A stretch of 64,000 bases of DNA from Ciona savignyi (Eukaryota; Chordata; Ascidiacea; Phlebobranchia; Cionidae): contig CH003024.1 in NCBI GenBank assembly GCA_000149265.1, positions 1,033,380 through 1,097,379 of the forward strand, in the 5' to 3' direction. Shown in pieces: positions 47,101 to 59,600 of the stretch (the first letter of the stretch is position 1; every line of letters starts with the position of its first letter). The translations under genes and the position numbers were made by a program. Under the pieces are notes generated by a model that worked only from the letters and a program-made list of their open reading frames with translations, ran no database searches and was not told the origin of the DNA.

Positions 47101-49407
47101 ACATCAAACCTACTTTTTCCTCTTGTAAAGTTGCAGTAGACCATAAATGGTTGAACTGCTGGGCTTGGAGCAATGGTGTAAAAGCCTGAAGTGCCCTTGA
47201 TGGATTGACAGGATCTTGGAGGATTCCTCAGCAAGTCTGTGGAACAATTTTTTATCTTCTCAATTCCCCGTTTAACACGATACTGACAGTTGTTAAAAAG
47301 TCGAGAACCGACAGATTAGTCTAGTGGTTTGGTGCGTCGCCTTTCACCTGAAAGGTTTAAGGTTTGAAAATGCTCGCTAGCTAGTAGGTTGTTTCCTTGG
47401 ACAAGGCACTTAACGGACATTGCCTGAACCCAGCGGAATAATGTGTTCTATTAAATTAAAGGAATGTGTAAATTATACACAGCACAATGTAATAGCTCCG
47501 GTAACCCGACGGTGGCGCGAGATAATCTGACTATTGCCCTGTAACCCCCTTGGGTTTCCAACTCACGGGTATACACATGAATATCCTACTCTATTTTATG
47601 ATTTTAAAATTTAGCGTTAATCCACATGTACAAATAATAAAACACCAAAATCTTATCAATAAAATTGCCAACGTTGCCGAAGTATATCGCATTTTTTTAT
47701 TGGACATTCATAATTCCTATGTGGTTTTAATTACACTCCAAATGTTAACAAAAATAAACAGAATTTTTAAATCATTAAACCTTATTTCACTTAGTTGCTA
47801 CATTTAATATAATTTTCATTTAAAATATATTAAATCATTTCGATTTTATAATAGCTAAGTAAAAAAACATTATATTTGAACATTTATTATAACCTCCAAT
47901 ACATTGATAACAGACGCAATTTATAATAGAGATGGAGATTTCAACCGCAAGGTTTAAGGTGCGAAACTGGTTGTTAGCTAGTCGGTTGTGTCCTTTGGCA
48001 AGTCACTTAACGGACATTGCCTTAACCCAGCAAATTAATGGGTTATACCAAATTGAAGGAACTTGTGAATCATACACAACACACTGCAATATCTCCGGTA
48101 ACCCGACGATGGACGTAAGGTGATCTGACGATTGCCTGTGTGTTAACCCCCTTGGTTTTCCCATTCATGGGGATAAATATGAATATCCTATCCTTCTATC
48201 ATATCCTACCTGGTTGTAATACTTGTAATGTTTATAAGATAATATAAATATTAATTATTTGACAACGGGATTATTTTGTAATGGAAATAAGAGATATCAA
48301 ATACAAGAAGCATCCATCACTTTGAAGCTTGTTGACTTGCGCTTGAAGCGAATTCACCAGGTCTAAATGAGGTGTTCTTCCTGAACTCCCCTGGTAGAGT
48401 TTGGTTTTATTTTTTCGTTTGGACGGTAAAAGAAAATCAGGAGTTGCATATGTTGAGAGAAAATATCTTTTTCAGGAAACAATTGGCTATTTCCCTCGCA
48501 ATGTAATAAAATGTGTTCGGTTTGCGTGGCTGTATAGAGCGACCGGTGCATACCAAGTCTATTAAAAACGGCCCTATTGACGAGCCTATTATGTACACAA
48601 AAGATTAAAGTACTTTGTACACTAAACGAGAACACTAAAGGTTAAAGCACTAGGATTTATGCATGCAAGGTGAGTTAACAATCGTCAGATTACCTCGTGT
48701 CCACTGCCCGGTTATCGGAGATATTGCAGTGTGTTGTGTATGATTCACATATTCCTTTAGTTTAGTGGAACCCAATAATCCGGGTTCAGGCAATGTCTGT
48801 AAAGTGCCTTTCCAAAAGACAAAACCGACTGTTTACCTTTTGGCTGAAATGCGATACACTAACTTACTAAGCTAATCGGTAGAGTATATTGGTGTAGCTT
48901 AATTGTAAAGTGTTGTTAAATAACAAAATATAACTTGTTTTTGTTTGCCGATGTGCTTAAGGGAGACATGTTCATTGGTGAAATACTAAAAGGCTAAAGG
49001 ATGACTAATGTAAAAACGACAACATTTGAGGAAGAAAATGTAAAGCGCAATTTATTTGTTCTTTTTAGATGTGTAACTATCAAAAAAACTGTTTAACAAA
49101 TGCACTGAACCTAGACACTTTAAACTCAAAACAATACAGTGCAGGCCATATACAGGACAACAGAATGATGGTCGCGCGATAATGAATGCATTAACTCTAG
49201 TCATACCTTTTCACCTTTCTCTCCTACTTCACCTTTCGGTCCTTTCTTACCGACTCTCGGCTGGCCGGCAGAAGTTGTCACGCTATTTTCACATCCATTC
49301 ACGCCGAAGTTTTGCACAAGATTGCAGCAGCCTGGGTTTGTTGTTTGAGATTCCTGCGTTTGCCCACACGCCATACCAACAACAAATAACAGTATTAGTT
49401 TAAACAT
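44194..49407 (-). CDS. Secreted collagen-coiled-coil-fibrinogen-like protein
   Basis: Exons 49407-49215, 48362-48321, 47236-47114, 45554-45400, 44841-44721 and 44372-44194 total 813 bases (270 aa plus TGA), in phase throughout. Signal peptide MFKLILLFVVGMACG; a Cys-rich spacer (PGCCNLVQNFGVNGC); a short Gly-X-Y run (GKKGPKGEVGEKG); one 42-bp exon of heptad type (LVNSLQAQVNKLQ); then a fibrinogen-like domain with PRSCQSIK, PFMVYCNF, VHYSATMIQASALESVSQHC, WGGANGREGYCACG, CNCDDN, DEGYLTDKNLLPVTSMSFGD and HTLGKLECWG. The Cys spacing and the LPVTSMSFGD/LGKLECWG ending match the fibrinogen-like domain of contactin-associated proteins rather than classic ficolins. A trimeric extracellular recognition or matrix protein is the likely role (inference). 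The donor of exon 1 (GTGAAA rather than the adjacent GTATGA) was chosen for phase. Confidence 0.75.
45066..45332 (+). mobile_element. tRNA-derived SINE inside the collagen/fibrinogen-like gene
   Basis: Head GACCGATTAGCTTGGTAGG with internal deletions, then GTACACAACACACTGCAATA, GGCGCGAGGTGATCTGACGA and CCCATTCACGGGGATAAACA. Antisense to the host. Confidence 0.88.
45650..46695 (+). repeat. 335-bp-monomer family, copy A
   Basis: Starts TTATGGGTCACG with ATGGGACACATCTTG, holds three monomers marked by GGGGAATTCCCC or variants (about 45837, 46053, 46385), and ends in GGGACCCTGTAGCATGAATA and GTGGTTTACACTCTCTAG. It lies in an intron of the collagen/fibrinogen-like gene. Confidence 0.85.
47306..47597 (+). 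mobile_element. tRNA-derived SINE
   Basis: Head CCGACAGATTAGTCTAGTGG, body ACTTAACGGACATTGCCTGA, and tail ACACATGAATATCCTACTCT. In an intron of the collagen/fibrinogen-like gene. Confidence 0.9.
47936..48212 (+). mobile_element. 5'-truncated SINE
   Basis: Begins inside the head (TTTCAACCGCAAGGTTTAAG) and continues to tail AATATGAATATCCTATCCTT. Confidence 0.88.
48665..48886 (-). mobile_element. Tail-less SINE, minus orientation
   Basis: Starts at TGAGTTAACAATCGTCAGAT, includes GCAGTGTGTTGTGTATGATT and GTCTGTAAAGTGCCTTTCC, and ends in a worn head. Confidence 0.82.
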
Positions 49408-50534
49408 ATCTACTAATTCTGAAAAATGCATTTAAACGTCAACTTTAATTCCCGTCATTCTAGTTCATAGTGCTACCCAGTACGTTATTTGAATTCATTG
49501 AAGTCTATTGGGATTGTTCAGTCTTTAACGTATTTAGCCTTTAACGTGCAAAATGTGCAAAATGATGCATAATTACCCACAAGACGAAACACATAATTAG
49601 GAAGCTGAGATGAAACGAACACAGTCTAGTCGCGTAGCTATTCTGAACACGGGTAAAATTGGCTTAAACGTAATAATTGTCAGAATTCAATTCAGGAAAT
49701 CATTGAAACAGTCACACTTCCTTAGGTTCCAATCAAAAGTTCAAGGAATGTATATTTATGTTCCACGTAATCTTCGCTTTCCATTTTCCGGGAAACACTG
49801 CAATACTAAACCGCAAACCACTAATCGGTCTGCTTGAACGCCCTATAATAAAATGAACGAATGAGTTCATTTTGTTATGTTGAACTTTATAATAAAATGA
49901 ACTTTTTCATAAATTGTGAAAGTAAACACGTGGTTATCACCCTCTAGTGTATTAAATGTATATTCTATTTAATGACGAGTTTTTAAAACTATGTGTTATT
50001 TCCTGTATTCCCAATTCCTGTGATGTGATTTGTTTAAATATTTATTTTTGTTCTGGCCTCCTAGAAATCCGTTTGATTATTATGCCACTCATGTTCCGTG
50101 TCACTGTGCTCATTGTGATGCACAAAGCAGTGTTGCCAGATTGAAACGAAGCTCCTACACCACAGAGAAGACATAATTACACTATCTAAGATTTGTTTTT
50201 CTTAAAAACTGAGGTATTTAGGTATGATATTGCCAGGAGGCTATCACATGGCTATTGTCCCATAGGTCCCATAGGAAATGCAGTTCGTGCCGTCCCATCC
50301 CATTCTATGTGATTCCAATCAAAAGACAATTCAATAATAATTTATGAAAATATAATGTGTTCATTCCCATGTACAAGCCTGGATTTTACTGTACAGCAGT
50401 AATGATCACTTCTTGATTGCGGTAGCTAACTGACGATTACACGTGTCGTTCGATGCTCGTTATACACTTTGTAAAAGACATAACAATAGGGAATAGTTAA
50501 ATAACCCGTTCATTTCATGCAGAAAACGTTTTTA

Positions 50535-50724
50535 ATAACACATGAAAAGGAAGTTTGATTTTATAACTATGGGACCCATATGGTTATGCTTGCAAAAACA
50601 AACTACATACTCGGTGTATAAAATACAATTTGTGGTTGGGGACCCTGTAGCATAAAAATATGGCATACAAAAATGTGTTTTAAAAATAGTGGTGGTTAAA
50701 CACGTGGTTGACACTCTCTAGTTA
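50535..50724 (+). repeat. 335-bp-monomer family, copy B (right end only)
   Basis: GGACCCATATGGTTATGCTT, GGGGACCCTGTAGCATAAAA, then GTGGTTGACACTCTCTAG. Confidence 0.8.
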
Positions 50725-50779
50725 AATATGGTATCTTGTTTGGTGGCATGCTGCAATGTAAATAGTCAAATTAAAGGCA

Positions 50780-50900
50780 GTTTTTAAGAATTGCATCATA
50801 ACATTACCTCACACCCAATACCGAGTTACTGAAGACATTGTGTGTTGTATATGCTTTAGGCGTTATATTAATTTTCTTACAGCCCCATAATCTACTTGCT
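50780..50900 (-). mobile_element. Worn SINE fragment
   Basis: CATTACCTCACACCC, TGTGTGTTGTATATG and AGCCCCATAATC recall the reverse SINE body. Confidence 0.4.
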
Positions 50901-51148
50901 TTATGCATTAATCCACAGGATTCAACCCACCAATTCACTGGGTCCACCACAAGATTCAAAAATCCACAAGATTCAATTTAGAATACATCACTAGTACAGC
51001 ACCACCTGCTTTATTATATGTGCATAGATATTTAGCTTAGTAATAATGATCCGGGAACCATAGGTTACCTGTAAAATCTTATATTTAGACACGTGTGATT
51101 TTAAAGTTAATGATGTATAACATGTTTTTAATCATTTTCTAAAGAAAC

Positions 51149-51166
51149 CACACACACACACACACA
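51149..51166. repeat. (CA)9 microsatellite
   Basis: Nine uninterrupted CA units. Confidence 0.95.
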
Positions 51167-51834
51167 AGCATTTGCGGACATGTGTATGTAGGTCAAACGT
51201 TGTGAACGTTCTTCTGAAACAACACCTATCCGCTTTGTGAAGCGTTAGTGTGGATATGACCACAACAAACATAAAAACAGCGTATCGTAGGCTACATTTG
51301 CACAACTATGCACACGAGTTACCCGTCGGAATTATAACTGCGCAATGCGATTAATAGACAGTTCGTTTTCCTTTGTTCTTGCCGACCGGTTCATTGTTCA
51401 AACCGGAAGCTGCGACTTTTGCCTAGTTCTTTCTTTGATGACTATGCGAGCCTCGAAGGCCCGGCACTTATAATTGGCCGCGCCCGGCGGCAGTCCACCA
51501 CTAGTTTTTTCGGCAGAACACACACGTTATTCCCCTCTCTGCTGTCACTTAGTTTTGCTTCTTGCCAACCCACAATTTCGTTCCTAACCTCGTTTTATCT
51601 CCCCACTTATGCACAGAAAGGCCAAGTATTGGACAACGCCGTCTCCCGTCGTCGCACATGAACAGGCCTGGCAAACTCGACAACGTGACAAATACGTCAT
51701 AATCAGTTGACCAACCGCACATTCTTCCATTACGTCATACCTTGAGCGTTTCCCAAGATAATTATACCGTTTTCAAGTGGATGACGTCATCTTATCGCAG
51801 ATGCTGATAATTGAGAGGGTTTACATTGGACGAT

Positions 51835-52258
51835 CCCAGCATTTGTCACCTAAAATTTTAGTTTCTATGTTGTTTACAGATCACAAAGTTTCATTGTGAT
51901 TCTATTAGTCGTTTTGGTAGATGTCGGGGTGACATGACATGCCCGCACAATCATGATTTGATGAAAAAAAAGTTGTTTAGGGTATTTCCCTTGGTAACCA
52001 TTTTTGTTTCTTCTAAGTATTAAACTGCGGCTAATGCATTAACATTCTATCATATCTAATCAGAATTAAAGAAGCCGTTCAGGCGCTATGCCCCAAAACG
52101 CTAACATTTTATAAAAAAATACCGTTTTACTTTTTAATGTCCAAGGGGACTTCCCCAAGATTTATCACCAACAATTTTGGTTTCTGCATATCTAGACCAT
52201 GTTGTCTAACATATTACAAATTTTCATTACGATTCCATTACTTCTTTTGGTAGATGTG
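51835..52258 (-). repeat. 335-bp-monomer family, copy C (internal part)
   Basis: About one and a quarter monomers in reverse orientation: GTAGATGTCGGGGTGACATG, CAATCATGATTTGA, GCTATGCCCCAAAACGCTAA, CATATCTAGACCATGTTGTC. No termini present. Confidence 0.8.
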
Positions 52259-53679
52259 ATTATAAACTTTTTTATATTTATTTTTTTACCTTGAAATATA
52301 AAGAAAGATGAAAACGAAATATTACAACATTTTATGTGTTGGTAAAGTTTTAAAAAATTGCACAATGTTTTAATCAAACCATGATATTCCGACTGGTGGT
52401 TTCTAATTTGAAAAATAACAGTCGCTCACTATTATATTGGATATGTTTTAACCCTTACTGCACAAGGTGTTTGAATATTCATAATCTGTCCTACAGGTGT
52501 TGCGATGCAAAATGTTGTGGTTTTCCTATTGAAATGAGGTTATTTTCATTATTAGACTGTATATGTTGACTTAACAAGTGTTTACTTTCCATTTGTAAAT
52601 AATAATTTGCAACCTTGAAAAAAACATTTTCTCATACTTTTCAGGACATAAATATGACATCTCAACATAATTTAAATGTGATTAAAATTTGTCAATTTGC
52701 TGAAATATGTACCGGTTTACTTTATTTTCCAACTTAAATGTGACATCACAAAACTTCTTTTTTTCACGAAACCTAAACTCGGTAAAAATAGGTGTGATCA
52801 AAATTAGTTAGTTTTTTTTAAATACGTAGGGGTTTAGTTTATCCAGTAAATATACTTCGTGATCACTTCTGTATTTTTTTCATGATATTTATTTGCAGTC
52901 ATTATCCCACGAGCATTCACACAAAGTTTAAAATTGATGTAGCTAGTTGTAAATACAAAATCAATGAATATACAATAATTATAAGGCACTACAATCCACT
53001 ACATGATAAAATATTATAACAAAATACAACAAAGATTATTGTAAGAATTTCATCCAGAATTAGTTGTGAAATCGTGTGTTAAGTATTAACATACAATTTT
53101 TTTTTAAATTAAAAACGTGACATGGTTAAACGAAATAAAACCAATGAGTCCTTTTTAGAGGAAGGTTAAAAACGGGGACTCCTGGTTGGTCACATGTTAA
53201 AACGAGATCGATTAAAATATATTTCTATAAATTATTTTACAATAACTAACAAAAAAACTTAATTATTCAATACATAGTATAAATGTGTGGCAACCATTAG
53301 TTAACAGAAAAAAATTCTCCATGATCAGTTAATTTTAAGAAACACCTGTCGGCTGTAAAACTATTTCTTGATTTAAAGCAAATAACCAAGTTTAATGCTT
53401 TAATTAAAAAGAGAAGAAATTAAAAATACAGAAAAGATACATAAAGCCACATTTACTAAGGTCATGCGACATAAAAAAATCGAATTGTTTTAAGCATTGT
53501 ATCGAGAGATGGTGACTGTTGTTAAAAAAATCTTTTAAATGTTCTTTATCACATAGTAATATTGATTTAATTAAATATAATCAATTTTGTATGATCTTGT
53601 CCAGATTATTGAAGAAAAAAAATCAAAATGGGAAAGTTAAGCTTTCAGTTAGTTTTGTTAAGCTTTCAGAAAATGTCAG

Positions 53680-53685
53680 TTTATT
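53680..53685 (-). terminator. Polyadenylation signal AATAAA (Kelch gene)
   Basis: AATAAA on the minus strand 8 bp after the TAA at 53693-53695. Confidence 0.7.
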
Positions 53686-53692
53686 TTTCTGA

Positions 53693-56600
53693 TTATAAAG
53701 CAACAACTGATGAGAAGCTTCTTGGAATATCCATGTTAGTCTCAATCTTCCATTCTTTGATAACTGGATCATAAACCTCCACTGTGTTTGATTCATTTTC
53801 ACCTCGACTAAAAATTATTTTTTGTTGAATATGCCAATAGTGTTAGTAATAATTAGTTACCCTCCAATAACGTAGATGTTTCCATTAACGACACAGGCAC
53901 ATGCACCATATCTTAGGTGGTTCAAATTGCTCACATCTGACCAGGTATTAGTTCGGACATTGTAGCATTCCACATTATTAAGTCCATTCCCACCTGAAAA
54001 TGTTAAAACGAGATATTGCATATTAGCAGGTAAGCAGTGTAACAAAAATATATAATGTTACCAGTTAATGTCAGTTTAAAAGTAAAACTTTTTGTTTTAA
54101 CAATAACACTGGACTAAAAACTGAGCAAAGTTAGGCAGTTTCTACCACAGTGTAGTGGTTTGTTTTGACTGTATGTTATGCTGCAAGTAGAAATTATGAA
54201 TTTCCTGTTTAAAATACTTAATAATTTGTTTCTGCAAACAAAATCTAGTGGTTACCAAAGTCACCAATTCAAACTTAATACCCATAGTCAAATAAGTAGT
54301 ATTTTTGTTGGTATACAAAAAATAAATAAAAACAAAGAAAAATGTTAACATATTATTTTAATTTTCAACTTAATTGTAAGATTTTTGTTTTTAAATTTGG
54401 TGTAAAAACAACAAATTACATTTTGATACAGGTTTGGGGATTTGATTTTTTTGTAGTATGACTTAATATACCAGTACATATTCAATAGAAGTAGCTAACA
54501 CATGTAAATTTTGATCTTCATTTGATATTTTTTTCTTGTTAATGTGGGGTGTTAAAGAGTATGAGTGTGGCCCAGTGTAATGGGGATGTTCGGGAAAACA
54601 GTTAAAGATCAGAATGGGCTTCCTGCACTTTTTGTTCGTATCGACATTCTCTATCGAATTATGTTGAATTTGAGTTCCTAGCTGCTTTATACACATAGAC
54701 ATAGTGTATTATAAAGAATTCCTCTCCCACATATTACTATTATAGAGGGATTTTTTGGAGGATATTTCAATTCAATATTAAATTTTATTTTTCTACTTTT
54801 CTTTAATATTTAAAGTATTTAAAATTATTACGGTCCTTTTACATTTAAAAAAACAACTTATATTCCCGGGTATGTCTGGAAATTTGGTGTAATTTATCCT
54901 AAATTGGCCATTGCACATCCAACAAATATTTACCAACACCTCTAAAAATATAAAAATAAACATCCTATCCTATTCTCTACCATTTTATGGTGGTTTTAAT
55001 TGTTTAACTTTTTTATAAACATGAACATAGAGTTCAATAATAATAATCTGTCCCAATTGGAAAAATGGTTATTTTTGTACATTTTTTTCTTTTTTTTCGT
55101 CAAACGCTTAACAGGTATGGCATGTCGCCATGACATCTACCAGAAGGAATAATGGGATCGCAATGAAACTTTGTCATTTGTTAGACAACATGTTCTATAT
55201 ATGCAGAAACCAAAATTTTAGGTAATAAATCTAGGGGAATTCCCCTGAGACGTTAAAAACCAAAACGGTATTTTTTTCTAAAATATTAGCTTTTTTGGGT
55301 GTGGCGCTACACTGGCTGCTCCAAATTTAATATGATTTGGTAGAATTTAAGTGCATTAGTCACTTATTTAACACTTTGAAGAAATAAAATAATTACCTAA
55401 AAAAAACATCCTAAACATAAGATTTTGTCCTCAAATCGTGATTCTGACAGGCATGGCATTTTTCTTAATAATTAGCTTCTTTTAAGCGTAGCGCTAGAAC
55501 AGCTTATATTAAGCGTAGCGCTAGAACAGCTCCAATTTTGAGGTTTGCTGAATGTTAGTGTGGTAGCCGGCTCTGTACCAATAAGAAAAAAAAATACCCA
55601 AATAGCCTAAAAACTATTATTTGTTTCTCAATCATGATTGTTAAAGGCATGTTATATAGCCCCGACATCTCCAACAAGGAATTGTCAAATCGGATTAAAA
55701 TTTTAAGAATTGTTACATAACATCACCCAAATATGTAAAAAAAGAAATTTATACACTAAATCCAGGGGAATTCGCCAAAGCCATAAAAACTTAATCGGGA
55801 CAAGAGGCTTTCATTTAAAATCATACGTGGTAAAATGTTTGTAAATATAACACGATTATTCTTTTTTTTAACTACACATTAAAAATAAGTTTGGTTTGAT
55901 AACTAGAGAGGTTCAACCACGTGTTTAACCACCACTATTTGTAAAACACATGTTGCATGCCATATATTCATGCTACAGGGTCCCTAACCACAATTTGTAT
56001 TTTATACACTGAGTACGTAGTTTGTTTCTGCAAGCATAAACACATGGGTCCCATAGTTATGCAACCAAACTTATTTTCCATTTGTAGTTAAAAAAAGAAT
56101 AAACGTCATAAATTTACGAACATTTCACCACAAATGTTTTAAATTTAACCTTCTTTTCAAGCGCTGTAGTGAAATGAAACTAAATTGCCAAAACAGCCCG
56201 ATTTAGTTTTTCATGGTTTCTGGGAATTCTCCTAGGTTTAGTAGATAAGTTTCTGTTTTTACATATATATGCAGAATGTTATGAAACAATTCCTAAAGTT
56301 TTAATCTGATTTGTCGACTCCTTGTTGGAGATGTCAGTGCAATATGGCATGCCTGTCACAATCATAATTCAGGATCATATCTTCGTTTTTAAGGGAATTA
56401 CCCTAAGTAAATGTTTTCTTACTTTTAATTGGCACAAAGTGTCCAATGGTCTTACCAAAATTAGAGCAGCCGTTCATGCGCTATGCCCCAAAAAGCTAAT
56501 TTTTTAGAAAAAAACCTTTTGGTGTTTAACATCTCAGGGGAATTCCCCTAGATTCATTGCCCAAAATTTTGGTTTCTGCATATCTAGCCCATGTTCTCTT

Positions 56601-59600
56601 ACAAATGTCAAATTTTCATTGCGATTCAATTACTCTTTCTGGTAGATGTCGGGGCGACATGGCTTGCCTGTCACAATCATGATTTGAAAACTAATCCTAT
56701 TTTTTGGGGTATTTCGCTAGGTAATTTTATTATTTCTAATAAATGTTAAATCAGTGACTAGTGCACTTACATTTCACCAAATCTGATTCAAATTGTAACA
56801 GCCGTTTAAGCGCTATGCCAAAAAATGCTAATTCTTTAGAAAAAACACGTTTTGGTTTATAACGTCTCAGGGGAATTCCCCTAGATTCATTACCCAAAAT
56901 TTTGGTTTCTGTATATCTAGACCATGTTGTCTAACAAACAAAAAAGTTTGATTGCGATTCCATTACTTCTTTTGGTAGATGTTGGGGCGACATGTAATGC
57001 CTGTCACAATCATGATTTGAGAACAAAATCTTATTTTTTAGGATATTTTCCAAAGTAATTTTTTTTATTTCTTTTAAGTGTTAAATCAGTGACTAATACA
57101 CTTACATTTCAACAAATATGATTCAAATTGGAGAAGCCGTTCAAGCGCTGTGCCACAAAAAACAAAGCAAAATTTTTCATAAAAAATACCGTTTTGGTTT
57201 TTAACCGTTTTGGAATTCCCCTTAATTTATCTCCCAAAATTTTGGTTTCTGCATATCTAGACCATGTTGTCTAACGAATGGCTTAATTTCATTACGATTT
57301 CATTATTCCTTCTGGTAGATGTGGGCGACATGCCATGCCAGTCAAACCTTTAACAAAAAAAAAAAAAAAAAAAAAAAACCGAAAAAAACAATATGTGTCC
57401 GATTTTTCCAAATGGGACCCATAACTATAGGACCCATGCGTTTATGCTTGCAGAAACAAAACTATGGCACTCCTGTTAAAACTTTCTGGAATGTTGGTTA
57501 ATATGGACCTGACGTGCACATATCTGACAATAAATAGGTTGGCCAATGAACATAGATAACAAGATGAATACCCCAGGGACCCATGCGTTTATGCTTGCAG
57601 AAACAAACTATATACTCGGTTTATAAAATACAAAATATGGTTAGGGATCCTGTAGCATGAATACATGGCATACAAAATGTGTTTTACATATAGTGGTGGT
57701 TAAACATGTGTTTGACACTCTCTATTTGGTTATGTAATTTATATATTGAACGATTTCCCATTCCATATTGGGTGTTTTTGAGCCCATTTGGGTTTTCATA
57801 GAAGATTTTATAAATCTACAACTTACTTCATTTAAAAATGTTATCTGAATAATTATTTTCGGTTTGGAAATATCAGACCAAATATAATGGGGAAAAAAAT
57901 TAACAAAATAAAATTAAAATGTGTTTGGATTCTAGGGAAAAAACATAAATAATATTATAACATAAATATTTTAGCATAATTGTTATAATTGCATAAAGTT
58001 AAATTAATTTTAATGGATAAAGTCATTAGATTACCACCTTGCACAGTAGCAATAAAATTTAAAATTTTTACAAATAATATTTCTATAATAATAATTTTAT
58101 TTTATTTAAAATATAAAAATCCGAATAATGTCAAACCAATTGCATAAATGTCATCATTGCAAACAACTCCAGACAATCCATATCTCTTTTCTTTCATAGA
58201 AGCTAATCCTTCCCACTTCCCAGTCATTGGATTAAAACATTCCATGGAATTAAAATCATTGCGGCCGTCATATCCACCAAATGCATATATACGACCTGTA
58301 TATGAATAATTTTGGTATATTCATTGTCATATTGTCAAATTTCTGTAATTAATTCTGTTCTACATAATAGAAAAAACTTAAGACCAGGGATGCTAATGTG
58401 AAAGCCCGAGGCTTGATACCAACTGGGTGCAAAAATGTTAGTCGCTTTATCCAGCATCTTGACAATGTGTCAATAAATGTGAGCATTATCATGTAAAGCA
58501 ATCAATTTTATAAAAAAAGAAGAACTATACAAACCATGGTAAGAAACAAGAGCATGACAATATCGCTTAGTGTTCATTGGAGCAATGCTTGCCCATGTAT
58601 TTGTTGCTGGGTTGTATGCTTCCCCTGATGCTAATGCAACACCATCATTCCAACCTCCCACAGTGTACATGTGATCTGGAATTTCATTATTTAATACAGC
58701 ACATTGTTGCATATATTTCTGTAAATAACCTTAAAATAAACAAACCGATAGTCAAATTAAATTTCAAAAACATACTTTCACAGCAAAAATGTGGGGCCCA
58801 AGATTTATCTTCATCCCCCATTTTCATGCCAAAATATGCCTCATAAGCTATGAAGAATTTGGTTTGCGGTGTAACTGGATGCTTCTTTTGATGGGTACTG
58901 ATGTAATAGCCACAAACATAGCAGAAACAGTCAGAAGAAATTTTACAAGGTCTTTTAGCACTCATATTAACTGAAGTATTGAAAATATTAATAGCAATCA
59001 ATTTAAGCTAAGTACAGTATTGCTACCAGCTAAAACAATCCACCTTTCATAAACCAACTTTAAAACCGCTGGCACTGGACCAGCTAAAACAATCCACCTT
59101 TTTATAAACCAACTTTAAAACCCCTGGCACTGGACCAGCTGTTCTAAGTCCTGCCAAAACTGTGTCCAATTACATGATACTAAATGACAATGTACTTACC
59201 TTTTTCTCTAGCCAATCTAGAGACTGGTAAAACAATTACGAAATGTCATAACTTAAATAACATAGGAACGAAAAGTCACTTAATGCAAAAGTTGTATGCT
59301 TGTGCAGTAAATTACAATTTTCAGTATTTTGCACATATTTTTAAAACCATTGATACTACACAAAAATTAACATCAAAATCGGAATCAGCGACCCCAAAAA
59401 ACCATAAAAAAAACACCAAAAAACGAAAATAAACAAAAATTTGTTGCCTAGTGAATCGACATTTGACATCTATAGATTTGTTTCTGAAAGAATGTGATGG
59501 GTTTCTGGATTACCAAATTAAACTTTAGAATATAATTAGATAAAAAAGTTTGACCAAGTTAAGTAACTCTACATCTGTAATCAAATAACATTTGGTCGTA

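Larger units (their letters stand above)
49408..53679. other. Intergenic region with repeats
   Basis: Contains repeat-family copies B and C, a worn SINE, a CA microsatellite and a GC-richer island at about 51360-51720 (upstream-type sequence, frame at 51419-51661 not recognisable). No gene is supported. Confidence 0.4.
53994..58136. other. Kelch intron filled with repeats
   Basis: 54000-55040 shows nothing recognisable; 55050-57725 is one block of the 335-bp-monomer family; 57726-58136 is AT-rich with no feature. Confidence 0.6.

Noticed and set aside
58676..58718. Upstream extension of the Kelch exon to an AG at 58719-58720
   Set aside because: It would put the exon out of phase with 61892-62081; the internal ATTCCAG acceptor gives perfect phase and a normal Kelch blade.
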